Part shown: positions 23,751-32,035 of the stretch, in pieces
How the letters are laid out: every line of letters starts with the position of its first letter
Position numbering within the stretch: the first letter of the stretch is position 1
DNA from: Streptoverticillium olivoreticuli subsp. olivoreticuli
Lineage (GTDB): Bacteria; Actinomycetota; Actinomycetes; Streptomycetales; Streptomycetaceae
Assembly: GCF_003391135.1 (NCBI RefSeq)
Contig: NZ_CP031455.1
Span: 1,860,001-1,924,000 of the forward strand
DNA: 64,000 nt
Direction: 5' to 3'
Notes under the pieces: model-generated
What the model was told of the DNA's origin: nothing
Seen by the model: only the letters and a program-made list of their open reading frames with translations
Databases searched by the model: none
Made by a program: the position numbers and the translations under genes

Positions 23751-23780
23751 TTGCCCACTATGAGTGGGCGTGCGCCCACT
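23742..23780. promoter_or_regulatory. Two tandem palindromic operators between methyltransferase and TetR genes
   Basis: Two 18-bp perfect palindromes share the arms AGTGGGC and GCCCACT: 23742-23759 (loop ACTT) and 23763-23780 (loop GTGC). Their centres are 21 bp apart, two helical turns, so two dimers could sit on one face of the DNA. They cover the methyltransferase start and lie 54 bases upstream of the TetR start. Binding by that TetR protein is inferred. Confidence 0.8.
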
Positions 23781-23833
23781 CGTCAATCGTGCGGGCCGGA
23801 TGAGACCGGATGAGAGAAGCAAGGAGACGCACG

Positions 23834-24439
23834 GTGCCGACGGGAGTGGCCATCCGGGACGCGCGCGAGCAGCTGTTCGACGCCGCCGAGCGCGTCCTGC
23901 TCCGGGACGGGCCGAGTGCGCTGACCAGCCGGGCGGTCACCACGGAGGCGGGCTGCGCCAAGGGCGTCCTGCACCGGCACTTCGCCGACTTCGACGCCTT
24001 CCTCGCCGAGCTCGTACTGGACCGCATCGCCCGGCTCGAAAGCCGGGCCGCCACCCTGCGCGACTCCGCCGGGACCGGCACCGTCGCCGACAACCTCGCC
24101 GACGCGCTGACGGATCTGTTCGAGTCGGTCGCCGTGGCGATCGTCGGTCTCGTCACCTCGCGGGACGACCTGCGCACCCGGCTCCGTCGAACCACGCCGA
24201 CCGGCATCCCGGTACTGACGGAAGCCACCGCCGCGATCGCCTCCTACCTCACCGTCGAGCGCGAACTGGGCCGCATCGCGGCGCACGCCGACGTCGACGC
24301 CCTCGCTCCCACGCTGGTCGGGACGGGCCACATGCTCTTCGCCGACCGGAAGGGCACCCCACCGGAGACCGGAGCCGTCCGCAGGGCCGTGACCGCGGTC
24401 GTCGCCGGCGTCACCTCCGCCGCAACCACCGGTACCTGA
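23834..24439 (+). CDS. TetR/AcrR family regulator
   Basis: The GTG at 23834 follows AAGGAG by seven bases and gives 201 residues; an ATG at 23810 is in frame but has no ribosome site. The HTH region reads LFDAAERVLLRDGPSALTSRAVTTEAGCAKGVLHRHFAD. The rest is a helical ligand domain with the acidic hinge DNLADALTDLFESV. The gene is divergent from a methyltransferase, and two tandem palindromes separate them. It probably represses both itself and the methyltransferase operon. The ligand is unknown. Confidence 0.92.
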   Translation: MPTGVAIRDAREQLFDAAERVLLRDGPSALTSRAVTTEAGCAKGVLHRHFADFDAFLAELVLDRIARLESRAATLRDSAGTGTVADNLADALTDLFESVAVAIVGLVTSRDDLRTRLRRTTPTGIPVLTEATAAIASYLTVERELGRIAAHADVDALAPTLVGTGHMLFADRKGTPPETGAVRRAVTAVVAGVTSAATTGT

Positions 24440-24503
24440 GTGTCTTTCAGGCGCTTGTCCCTCAGAGGCATCCGCGATTCGGCTCCTGCCTCGTGTATAT
24501 AGC

Positions 24504-24524
24504 GAGGGGGTTCCCCGCCCCCTC
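24504..24524 (+). promoter_or_regulatory. GC-rich hairpin in the leader of the sigma-factor cassette
   Basis: GAGGGGG and CCCCCTC form a 7-bp perfect stem around TTCCCCG, just downstream of an AT-rich TATATA (24496-24501) and 28 bases before the first gene of the cassette. It could be a leader hairpin or a weak terminator of the TetR transcript. Confidence 0.4.
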
Positions 24525-24551
24525 CTTGTTGTCGAAAGGAGCCGAGCTCCA

Positions 24552-24827
24552 ATGGCTTGGACCCTCTTCAACGGCGGTGAGGTCGTGGCGCTGTCCGTCT
24601 CCGCGTACCTCTCCACCGCCACGAGAGCACTGGCCCCTGCAGTGAACTCGTGGGTGACCGGCCGGCTCCTGCTCCGTCGGGAGCGTGAGCGGCGGGGCAC
24701 CATCACCACCGTCATGGCGGCCTTGCCGCACGGCGACGTCACCATCGCCCATGACGGTGGCCAGGGCTGGGAAGTGCGGGTGTCCCCCCACTGCTTCCCG
24801 GTCACCGCCCGGAGGTCCACCCGGTGA
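24552..24827 (+). CDS. Small protein of sigma-factor cassette
   Basis: The ATG at 24552 follows AAAGGAG and gives 91 residues. I recognise no family. Residues 5-35 are mildly hydrophobic (EVVALSVSAYLSTATRALAPAV) and are followed by a very basic stretch (RLLLRRERERRG), so the N-terminus could lie on or in a membrane with the rest inside. A C-terminal beta segment (GDVTIAHDGGQGWEVRVSPHCF) has the only cysteine. The stop overlaps the GTG of the sigma-factor gene (GTGA), so it is co-translated and a candidate regulator or sensor for that sigma factor. That role is inferred from position alone. Confidence 0.7.
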   Translation: MAWTLFNGGEVVALSVSAYLSTATRALAPAVNSWVTGRLLLRRERERRGTITTVMAALPHGDVTIAHDGGQGWEVRVSPHCFPVTARRSTR

Positions 24828-25414
24828 CCAACCCCAACCCGGTGGCAGGGACGCTCGGCCCGGCGTCCCTGCCGCGCACCGTATTCGAGGCCACCGTCGA
24901 CGAGCACCATCCCGATCTCCTCAAGCGCGCCCGGTGGCGTGCCAACGGAGACCCGCACCTGGCGGAGGACGTCCTCCAGCAGGTCTACGAGAAGGTGCTG
25001 CGCCGGATCGCCAGGGACCTCGCGGTCCCGGACAATCCGGTCGCGCTCAGCCACTACATGCGCAGGGCCATCGACAATGCCACCACGGACCACTACCGCA
25101 CGTACGGGAACCGCATGATCCCCCAGGGACTGGACATCCCGTCGTCGCGGGAAGCGTCCGATGACGACACCCCCGAGGACGTCGTTCTCGCACAGGCGTA
25201 CCGGCAGGTGGCCGCGCGGGTGAACAGCCTCCTCGACAAGCTGCCCGAGCGGCAGCGCGAGGTCGTGAAGCTCATGTTCTGGAAGCAGATGGACAAGGCC
25301 CAGGTGGCCGCCCACCTCGGCATCAAGGTCACGTCCGTCGACAAGTACCTGCGCCTGGCGAAGAAGAACCTCAAGGCCGGTGCGCAGGAGATCGTGAAGG
25401 AGGTGGTCGCGTGA
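24824..25414 (+). CDS. ECF-like RNA polymerase sigma factor
   Basis: The GTG at 24824 is preceded by GGAGG and gives 196 residues. Region 2 (about 25-95) reads DLLKRARWRANGDPHLAEDVLQQVYEKVL. Region 4 (about 135-185) reads LPERQREVVKLMFWKQMDKAQVAAHLG followed by TSVDKYLRLAKKNLK, an HTH. Regions 1 and 3 are absent, as in ECF factors. It overlaps both neighbours by four bases (GTGA on each side), so the three genes are tightly coupled. No recognisable anti-sigma factor with a zinc motif is present; the neighbours may do that job. The target promoters are unknown. Confidence 0.88.
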   Translation: MTNPNPVAGTLGPASLPRTVFEATVDEHHPDLLKRARWRANGDPHLAEDVLQQVYEKVLRRIARDLAVPDNPVALSHYMRRAIDNATTDHYRTYGNRMIPQGLDIPSSREASDDDTPEDVVLAQAYRQVAARVNSLLDKLPERQREVVKLMFWKQMDKAQVAAHLGIKVTSVDKYLRLAKKNLKAGAQEIVKEVVA

Positions 25415-26133
25415 AGTACGGGGATCTGCTCATCGTCGACGAACTGCACCGCCTCGACCGGGTGGCTGCCGCCCTGCTGCAGTCACTGATCAAGGGCTGG
25501 CTGTCCGAGCCGGCCCGGAGGCCCGCAGAAGACGATCAGAGCGAGAGGGCCGGCCGCCACCAGGCGGCCGGCCCCCCCGGGGCCGTCCCCGCCGGGGCGG
25601 GTACGGCCGAGCACCTCCGTCACGCGACGGCAGCCATCAGTGAACTGGTGGACCTGCTGGGCGTGGAGGAGGGACTCACCGGGGCCCAGGCCCGTCGGGC
25701 CGCGGAACTGCTGGAACTGATGGACGCCGATGAGGAGGCAGTGCGCTGGTGGAAGCTGGCAGCGGAACTCGGGGACGCCGACGCCGTCGACTACCTGGCA
25801 CTCCTGGAAGAGGAGGGGACATCGTCGGCACAGAAGCCGGCACGTGGGCACACGCCGTGCCCTCGCGGCGATGACGTATCGGCCGTCGTGCCGTCCGCTG
25901 CCCTGTCGAAAGAGCTACGAGGTGAACCGGTGCCGGGAGGAGGAGATCGGGACAGGGCGATGGCGAACAGCATCCGCAGAGCCACGGCGGCGCGAACGCG
26001 CCGACGCCTTCAGGGACTGCTGAGCACCGCGCAACGCCTGGCCAGAACTGCCGTGGCGGAGCATCCAGCCGACGATGACGAAGTCTGGATCACCACAGGG
26101 GAAGCCGCGTTGCTGGCCAGCGGCAGCGGCTGA
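25411..26133 (+). CDS. Sel1/TPR-like protein coupled to sigma factor
   Basis: The GTG start overlaps the sigma stop as GTGA and gives 240 residues. The N-terminus (KYGDLLIVDELHRLDRVAAALLQ) is helical. After a Pro/Gly-rich linker, residues 66-136 hold helices ending in EEAVRWWKLAAELGDADAV, which matches a Sel1-type repeat (109-136). A second linker leads to a basic helical C-terminus (IRRATAARTRRRLQGLLSTAQRLA). There are no membrane segments. Sel1 and TPR repeats make protein-protein scaffolds, so it could bind the sigma factor or the small first protein. I cannot assign a known family. It ends before a convergent-gene terminator. Confidence 0.75.
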   Translation: MKYGDLLIVDELHRLDRVAAALLQSLIKGWLSEPARRPAEDDQSERAGRHQAAGPPGAVPAGAGTAEHLRHATAAISELVDLLGVEEGLTGAQARRAAELLELMDADEEAVRWWKLAAELGDADAVDYLALLEEEGTSSAQKPARGHTPCPRGDDVSAVVPSAALSKELRGEPVPGGGDRDRAMANSIRRATAARTRRRLQGLLSTAQRLARTAVAEHPADDDEVWITTGEAALLASGSG

Positions 26134-26208
26134 CAACTGCTCGGAGGATTTCCGACGCACCGCGGGCCGTCCCGGCCACGCGATGCCGAGGGACCGTACG
26201 AAAGCAAG

Positions 26209-26243
26209 GGGCGGCCATCCACACGGGGAGAGGATGGCCGCCC
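26209..26243. terminator. 12-bp hairpin between convergent genes
   Basis: GGGCGGCCATCC (26209-26220) and GGATGGCCGCCC (26232-26243) are exact inverted copies around an 11-base loop. It lies 75 bases after the Sel1-like gene and 48 bases beyond the convergent hydrolase stop, so it can serve both. Confidence 0.75.
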
Positions 26244-26291
26244 GACTCTGTGCGGCGGCAGCGGCAGCGGGGCTGGGCCGGATGGGTCGGC

Positions 26292-27872
26292 CTACGGGAG
26301 GAGCAGACGCCAGTAGAGGGCCCAGGGGACGAACACCGTCCCGGCGGTGAGCAGGAGCGCGAGTCGGATGCGGATCGTTCCGTTCACCTCGTGCCGGGCG
26401 CGCCACCAGGACAGGCCGGTGGCCGCGGTCGCCACGACGACTGCGAGGGCGAGGGCCTGGAGCACGATCCAGGGCAGCGGCCGGCCGAGGACGAAAGGCG
26501 TCACGCTCTTGCCCCCGAGGGCGAAGACCGAGGTCATGAACGTCAACGTGCCCGCCACGGCCGCGGCGCCGGTGGCGGCCAGCCAGAGTGCCGGGCGGGA
26601 GGCGGCGGGGCGCCCGCGGTGTCCGGTGATCCGGCGTACTCCCGCGATCACCGGGTACCCGGCGAACGCGACGAGGAAGAGCGCGAGGACCGCGTATTGG
26701 AGGGAAATCGACTCGTACCAGACGCCGGTTGTCGCCGCGCGGCTGGTGAACTCCTGGCGCGGGGGCGAGGCGGCGCTGGAGACCGGGGGCTGCCCGGCGG
26801 CCACGGCCTGGACCCATGAGGTCATGACGTCCGCGTAGCCGGGGCCGAGGGCGCCTAGGCGTTTGCCGTCGACGACCGGGCCGCCGAGCTTCTCGAATCC
26901 GTCCTTCGTGCGGTGTCCGTTGTGGCCGGCGCCGGGGACGAAACGGATCGTCACATGCCGGTTCCCGGCGCGGGCAAGGGTCTGCCGGAAGACCTGGGCA
27001 CTCTCCCGGGGCGGCACCTGGGTGTCGTACTCGCCCCAGAGGGCCAGCACGGGAGGACGTACGTGCTCCAGGACCGGCACCGGGTCGTAGTCGGCCGCGG
27101 GGAACAGGCCCGCGCCGGAGAGGAGATGGGCCGCGGGCACGGTGACCGCGTCGCGTATCGATCCGGAGACATGGCCGTGGCGCAGCTGGTTGCCGAGGTT
27201 CCAGGTCTGTGCGCGCAACGGCGTGACGCCCGGTCCGCCGACCGTGATCAGGAAGGCCGTACCGGGGGCCTTCGTCGCTGCCAGAGGTGCCACCCAGCCG
27301 CCCTCGCTGAACCCCCACAGCCCGACCTCCGCCGGGTCCACGTCACCGCGGGCGCGCAGGGTCTCCATCGCGGCGCGGGCGTCGTCGGCGAGCAGCGGGA
27401 AGTCGCGGTGGAGGTGGGAGTAGCCGACCGTCCGCTTGTCGTAGACGAGCGCTGCGATCCCCGCACGGGCGAATGCCTCGGCCTCCGGCATGTACTCCTC
27501 GCGAGGACCGGGGCCCGACCCGTGCACGAGCACGACTCCCGGGTGGCGTGACGTCGTTCCTGTGCCACGCCCCGCGGTGGTGGCGGGTGCGACGACGGTG
27601 GCATGCAGGGTCAGGCCGTGGCTGCGGAAGGAAACTTCTTCGCGGATCGGATCCGCCGCGGGTCCGTCTGCCGGTTCCCGGGCCGATATCGATGCCGATG
27701 CCGGTGCTGATATCGGTGTCGGCATCGATGGCGCCGCCGTCGCCGCGTCCGTGAACGCGCCCGCCAGGACGACAACCGCGAGGAGAAGAACTGTGTGGAC
27801 ACGCCGCTTGGCACCGATCACACGGTGACCGTCTGCCAGGGCGCCGCTCAATGCCGGACGGCCAGGTTTCAT
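26292..27872 (-). CDS. Secreted or membrane-anchored alpha/beta hydrolase with C-terminal membrane domain
   Basis: The ATG at 27872 gives 526 residues. An N-terminal signal or anchor is at ~22-46 (VHTVLLLAVVVLAGAFTDAATAAP). The hydrolase core has the HG oxyanion motif VLVHGSGPGPREEY, the nucleophile elbow GFSEGG, an acid in WGEYDTQVPP and the catalytic His in PGAGHNGH. After residue ~375 come three or four transmembrane segments (YAVLALFLVAFAGYPVIA, LAATGAAAVAGTLTFMTSVFAL, IVLQALALAVVVATAATGL, LALLLTAGTVFVPWALYW). The catalytic domain should face outside. The fusion of this hydrolase to a membrane bundle is known in actinobacteria but uncharacterised. The substrate is unknown. Confidence 0.88.
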   Translation of the reverse strand: MKPGRPALSGALADGHRVIGAKRRVHTVLLLAVVVLAGAFTDAATAAPSMPTPISAPASASISAREPADGPAADPIREEVSFRSHGLTLHATVVAPATTAGRGTGTTSRHPGVVLVHGSGPGPREEYMPEAEAFARAGIAALVYDKRTVGYSHLHRDFPLLADDARAAMETLRARGDVDPAEVGLWGFSEGGWVAPLAATKAPGTAFLITVGGPGVTPLRAQTWNLGNQLRHGHVSGSIRDAVTVPAAHLLSGAGLFPAADYDPVPVLEHVRPPVLALWGEYDTQVPPRESAQVFRQTLARAGNRHVTIRFVPGAGHNGHRTKDGFEKLGGPVVDGKRLGALGPGYADVMTSWVQAVAAGQPPVSSAASPPRQEFTSRAATTGVWYESISLQYAVLALFLVAFAGYPVIAGVRRITGHRGRPAASRPALWLAATGAAAVAGTLTFMTSVFALGGKSVTPFVLGRPLPWIVLQALALAVVVATAATGLSWWRARHEVNGTIRIRLALLLTAGTVFVPWALYWRLLLP

Positions 27873-28028
27873 GTCGGCAACGCTACGGGCCCTTCCCGCA
27901 GCCGACGATCGAGGAAGCCCCCGTGCCGGCCGTGGGGCCAGCACCAGTGCGGACGAATACCCCCACACACAATTCGCCCGCAGCGCAAAGCAGTCGGCCG
28001 TGGCTCGCCCACCGATTAGCGTCACGCC

Positions 28029-28748
28029 ATGGAACTCATTCAGATCACCCCCGCCGTCTGGCAGTTGTCGTTCCCGGTCGGGCACGTTCACCTCGTGCGC
28101 CTGCCGGACGGGTACGCCCTGATCGATACCGGTGTGCCGGGGTCCGCCCCGGCGATCCTGGACGCCCTGGAACAGCTCGGCAGCCGCCCTCAAGACGTGC
28201 GGCAGATCGTTCTGACCCACTTTCACGTCGACCACATGGGCTCGGCCGCGGATCTCGTCGCGGCCACCGGCGCCCGTGTCCTGGCCGGTGCGCTGGACGC
28301 GCCGTTCATCCGCGGCACCACCCCCGAACCCGAGCCGGTGTTCACCGCCTCGGAGCGCACCCTTCACGAGCAGATCACCGCTGGATTCGCCGACGCGAAC
28401 ATGCCTCCTGTGAAGCATGTGCCGGTGGACATCGAGCTGCGCGACGGCGACACCCTCGACGGCTGGGCCGAGCCCGTCCGCGTCCTGCACGTGCCGGGTC
28501 ACACGCCGGGAGGCGTCGCGCTCCATCTCACCTCCAGCGGCGTGCTGTTCCCGGGTGACATCGTCGCCACCGCGGAGGGCCGGGCGATCCTCGGCCCGTT
28601 CAACGTGGACAGGAAGGAGGCCATCGCCTCCTTCCGACGGCTCGCCGCGCTGGAGGTGGAGACCGTGTGTGTGCCTCATGGCCGGCCGTTGGTGAGGGAC
28701 GGGGGCGCGGTGCTCCGGTCGGCCGCTCCGGAGGGTGACTGGGTGTGA
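28029..28748 (+). CDS. MBL-fold metallo-hydrolase
   Basis: The 239-residue protein begins MELIQITPAVWQLSFPVGHVH. It has the metallo-beta-lactamase signature HFHVDH, a third metal-site His in HVPGHTPGGV and the bridging Asp in FPGDIV, followed by a final His in VCVPHGRP. There is no signal peptide. This glyoxalase II-like subgroup hydrolyses thioesters, lactones or similar bonds in the cytoplasm. It is divergent from the membrane hydrolase gene over 156 bases and has no obvious partner. The start is supported by the TTAGCGTCACGCC upstream context, though no strong ribosome site is visible, so the message may have a short leader. Confidence 0.92.
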   Translation: MELIQITPAVWQLSFPVGHVHLVRLPDGYALIDTGVPGSAPAILDALEQLGSRPQDVRQIVLTHFHVDHMGSAADLVAATGARVLAGALDAPFIRGTTPEPEPVFTASERTLHEQITAGFADANMPPVKHVPVDIELRDGDTLDGWAEPVRVLHVPGHTPGGVALHLTSSGVLFPGDIVATAEGRAILGPFNVDRKEAIASFRRLAALEVETVCVPHGRPLVRDGGAVLRSAAPEGDWV

Positions 28749-28764
28749 GTTTTCTGATGGGGGA

Positions 28765-29034
28765 TCAGCTACGGCTGTAGGCCGCGCAGTAGCCCATCGG
28801 GCGCGTAGCCGGAGCGGATGCCCGGCTGCCGGCCGTGCGCGGGGCGGTGAGCGCAGGGTCCTGCAGGGCGCGAGCGGCGACGTGGTCGAGGAGTTCGTCG
28901 CGCATCTCCCGCAGTCCCGCCAGGGACAGCCGGTCGTAACGCAACCCGTGCCGACGGCCGAATGCCCGCCCTTCGATTTCGCCGAGCGCGCGAGCGATCC
29001 TCTGCTCAACGATCTTGTGACGCGTCACGTCCAC
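28765..29034 (-). CDS. Possible small protein of unknown function
   Basis: An 89-codon frame starts with GTG at 29034, six bases after the SDR-DUF2867 stop on the same strand. The middle part (GRRHGLRYDRLSLAGLREMRDELL) is helical and charged; the end is low in complexity. There is no clear ribosome site and I recognise no family. It may be a real short gene at the end of that operon, a decayed fragment, or chance. I favour a fragment or short hypothetical gene over nothing because no other frame explains the segment. Confidence 0.35.
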   Translation of the reverse strand: MDVTRHKIVEQRIARALGEIEGRAFGRRHGLRYDRLSLAGLREMRDELLDHVAARALQDPALTAPRTAGSRASAPATRPMGYCAAYSRS

Positions 29035-29040
29035 GACAAG

Positions 29041-30555
29041 TCAGCCGACCTCGGGCCCGCCCGCCCTGGACTCCGCGTGGTGGGCGATGTTGCGGGCCAT
29101 GCCTCCGAAGACGAGGGCGTGGAAGGGGGCGACGGAGTGCCAGTAGGCGTGGCCCGCCAGGCCGTGGGGGTGGAAGAGGGCGCGCTGTTCGTAGCGGGCG
29201 TGGTGGGGGCCGTCGGGGGTGGCGGTGAGTTCCAGCCAGGCGCGGCCGGGCAGCAGCATTTCGGCCCGTAGTCTCAGCAGCTTCCCCGGGACGATGTCCT
29301 CGACCCGCCAGAAGTCCAGTGCGTCGCCGACCCGCAGCCGCCGTGGGTCGCGGCGGCCCCGGCGGAGGCCGACCCCGCCCAGGAGGCGGTCCGCCCAGCC
29401 CCGGGCGGCCCAGGCGAGGGGGAAGGAGTACCAGCCGTTGTCCCCGCCGATGCCCTCGACCACGTCCCACAGCGTGGCGGCGTCCGCGGCGACGCGCACG
29501 CTGCGGACGTCCTCGTAGAGGCTGCCGCCCGACCAGTCGGGATCGGAGGGCAGCGGGTCGCTGGGCGCACCCGGAAGGGTCGCGGAGGACCATCTGGTGG
29601 TCACGTCCGCGTCCTTGATGCGTTGGAGGGCGAGGCGTACAGCTCCGTCGAAGCCGGTCAGCCCCTCGGGTGGGTCGGGGACGTACGCGGCGATGTCGTG
29701 CTCGCCGCAGACCACCTCGTACCGCAGGGATTCCACCAGCGGGCGGGCGATGGTGTGGGGCACGGGGGTGACCAGCCCCACCCAGAGGCTGGACAGGGCC
29801 GGGGAGAGCACGGGTACGGGGATGACGGCCCGGTGCGGCAGCCGCGCGACGGCGGCGTAGCGCCGCATCATCTGCCGGTAGGTCAGCACGTCGGGGCCGC
29901 CGATGCCGAAGCCGCGGTTGACGTCCGGCGGCAGGGCGGCCGCGCCCACGAGATAGTGCAGGACGTCGCGGACGGCGATCGGCTGGATGCGAGTGCGCAC
30001 CCAGCGGGGGGTGACCATGACGGGCAGGCGCTCGGTGAGGTACCGCAGCATCTCGAAGGACGCCGAGCCGGAGCCGATGATCACCGCGGCACGCAGATGG
30101 GCGGTCGGCACTCCGCTGGACAACAGGATGCGACCGACCTCGGCGCGGGAGCGCAGGTGCGGTGAGAGCTCCTCCTCGGGGACTCCCGCCGGGGCCAGGC
30201 CGCCGAGGTAGACGATGCGGCGGGCGCCCGCGGCCCTGGCCGCGGCGGCGAAGGCGTGTGCGGCGTGCCGGTCGGTCGCCTCGAAGTCCCGGCCGGTGCC
30301 GAGCGCGTGCACCAGGTAGTAGGCGACCGCGACGCCCTCGAAGGCGGCCGGCAGGGTGTCGGGGCGGGTCACATCCGCCCGGACCACTTCCACGTCGGCG
30401 GCCCAGGGCTGGTCGCGCACCCGCCGAGGGTCGCGGACCAGGCACCGCACGCGGTGGCCGGCGCGCAGCAGTTCGGGCACCAGCCGTCCGCCGATGTACC
30501 CGGTCACCCCTGTGACCAGGCACGACTGACCTGATCCCGCCGGTGGTGGGGGCAT
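29041..30555 (-). CDS. NAD(P)-binding SDR with C-terminal DUF2867 domain
   Basis: The ATG at 30555 has GAGGAAAGG upstream and gives 504 residues. Residues ~10-250 are an atypical SDR with VTGVTGYIGGRLVPELL, CLVRDP and YYLVHALGTG. Residues ~330-500 are a DUF2867 domain (VAADAATLWDVVEGIGGDNGWYSFPLAW) with the run LLRLRAEMLLPGRAWLELT and FHPHGLAGHAYW; this fold resembles START/polyketide-cyclase proteins. Proteins of this architecture are often found next to photolyase genes in streptomycetes, as here, which suggests a role in a light or oxidative-stress response. The gene lies 106 bases upstream of the photolyase stop on the same strand. The substrate is unknown. Confidence 0.9.
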   Translation of the reverse strand: MPPPPAGSGQSCLVTGVTGYIGGRLVPELLRAGHRVRCLVRDPRRVRDQPWAADVEVVRADVTRPDTLPAAFEGVAVAYYLVHALGTGRDFEATDRHAAHAFAAAARAAGARRIVYLGGLAPAGVPEEELSPHLRSRAEVGRILLSSGVPTAHLRAAVIIGSGSASFEMLRYLTERLPVMVTPRWVRTRIQPIAVRDVLHYLVGAAALPPDVNRGFGIGGPDVLTYRQMMRRYAAVARLPHRAVIPVPVLSPALSSLWVGLVTPVPHTIARPLVESLRYEVVCGEHDIAAYVPDPPEGLTGFDGAVRLALQRIKDADVTTRWSSATLPGAPSDPLPSDPDWSGGSLYEDVRSVRVAADAATLWDVVEGIGGDNGWYSFPLAWAARGWADRLLGGVGLRRGRRDPRRLRVGDALDFWRVEDIVPGKLLRLRAEMLLPGRAWLELTATPDGPHHARYEQRALFHPHGLAGHAYWHSVAPFHALVFGGMARNIAHHAESRAGGPEVG

Positions 30556-30661
30556 GGGCCGGGCGCCTTTCCTCGTCGTCGCCGTCGTGGTTCCCTCCAC
30601 CCTCGCACCGGTTGCCGGGTGCCGCACGGAGAGATCCGGCGGGTGCGGCCGTGCGGCGTCC

Positions 30662-32035
30662 TCACTCCCGCCCGCGGGCCCGTCGGAAGCGGGTCAGGGC
30701 GTCGGAGAGGTCGACGAGCGGTTCGGGATAGGCGTACCGGGCCCGCTCGGCCCCGCTCAGCTTCCACGGCTCGTGCACGGCGGGCCCGTCGATCCCGGCG
30801 AGTTCGGGCACCCAGCGGCGTACGTACGCGCCGTCCGGGTCGAAGCGCCTGCCCTGGACGACGGGGTTGAGGACCCGGTTGGGGCGGGTGTCGGTGCCGG
30901 TGCCGGCCACCCACTGCCAGTTGAGCTGGTTGTCGGCCACGTCGCCGTCCACCAGCCAGTCCAGGAAGTGGCGGGCGCCGACACGCCAGTCGACGTACAG
31001 CGTCTTGGTGAGGAAGCTCGCGGCCAGCAGGCGGCCGCGGTTGTGCATCCAGCCCTCGTGGAGGAGCTGGCGCATCGCGGCGTCGACGACGGGGTAGCCG
31101 GTGCGTCCCTCCTTCCACGCCGTGATCTCTTCCCGGGCGGTGGATCCGGTGCGCCAGCGGTCGTGCCGGGGGCGGTAGTCGGCCGTGGCCGCGTCGGGGC
31201 GGGCGGCGAGGACCTGGTGGTGGAAGTCGCGCCAGCACAGCTGCCGGACGAACGCCGCGGCGCCCGGCCCGTCCGACGCCCGTGCGCGGTGGGCGAGTTC
31301 GACGGGTGAGAGCGTGCCGAAGTGCAGGTGCGGGGAGAGCCGTGAGGTGGCGTCCCCCGGCAGGTCGTCGTGGCGGTCCTCGTAGGCGGCGAGCCCCCGG
31401 CGCCGCCAGGCCGTCCAGCGTCCGCGGCCCTCGCTCTCCCCGCCGGTGGCGAGGCCGGGCGACACCCCGTCGACGCGCTCGCGCGCGGGGACCGGTCCGG
31501 AGCCGATGCCGTCCGGGACGCGTACGGCGCGCGGGGCGCCCGTCACGTCGCGCAGCCGCTCCCGCGACCAGCGGCGGAAGTACGGGGTGAACACCGCGTA
31601 GTGGTCCGAGCCCGCCGGTGTCACGGCGCCGGGCGCGAGCGCGGTGACCACCGCGTCGTGGACGCGCAGGTGGCGTCCGTCCGCCAGCAGGGCGTCGCGC
31701 AGACGCCGCTCCCTCCGCTGGGCGAAGCCGCTGACGCCGGCGGCCATGTGCACCTCTCCGGCGCCCGCCTCGGCGGCGACCTCGCGGACCCGGTCGGCCA
31801 CGTCGCCCGAGCGCACCACCAGGCGGCCGCCGCGTGCCCGCAGCCCGGCGTCGAGGTCGGCCAGGCAATCGGCCAGAAAGGCCCGCCGGTTGGGTGCGGC
31901 GAATCCGGTGGCGGCGAGGGCGTCGTCATGGACGAACAGCGGCACCACTTCGTCCGCGCTCCGCAAGGCCGCGCGCAGTGGCGGGTGATCGTGCAGCCTG
32001 AGGTCCGAGGTGAACAGGACGACGGAAACCGTCAT
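30662..32035 (-). CDS. phr: Deoxyribodipyrimidine photolyase
   Basis: The ATG at 32035 (MTVSVVLFTSDLRLHDHP) gives 457 residues. The N-terminal antenna domain (1-130) has the Rossmann-type pattern of the family. The C-terminal FAD domain holds SRLSPHLHFGTLSP, LCWRDFHHQVL, NRGRLLAASFLTK, and WQWVAGTGTDTRPNRVLNP followed by FDPDGAYVRRWVPEL. These are the FAD-binding and thymine-dimer-binding signatures of class I CPD photolyases. It would use blue light to split pyrimidine dimers. It shares its strand with the SDR-DUF2867 gene 106 bases downstream and may form a light-response unit with it. No LitR-type regulator is in the window. Confidence 0.95.
   Translation of the reverse strand: MTVSVVLFTSDLRLHDHPPLRAALRSADEVVPLFVHDDALAATGFAAPNRRAFLADCLADLDAGLRARGGRLVVRSGDVADRVREVAAEAGAGEVHMAAGVSGFAQRRERRLRDALLADGRHLRVHDAVVTALAPGAVTPAGSDHYAVFTPYFRRWSRERLRDVTGAPRAVRVPDGIGSGPVPARERVDGVSPGLATGGESEGRGRWTAWRRRGLAAYEDRHDDLPGDATSRLSPHLHFGTLSPVELAHRARASDGPGAAAFVRQLCWRDFHHQVLAARPDAATADYRPRHDRWRTGSTAREEITAWKEGRTGYPVVDAAMRQLLHEGWMHNRGRLLAASFLTKTLYVDWRVGARHFLDWLVDGDVADNQLNWQWVAGTGTDTRPNRVLNPVVQGRRFDPDGAYVRRWVPELAGIDGPAVHEPWKLSGAERARYAYPEPLVDLSDALTRFRRARGRE

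Noticed and set aside
23742..23780. Possible CRISPR-like repeat pair
   Set aside because: Only two copies with a 3-base spacer and perfect internal symmetry. It is an operator pair, not an array.
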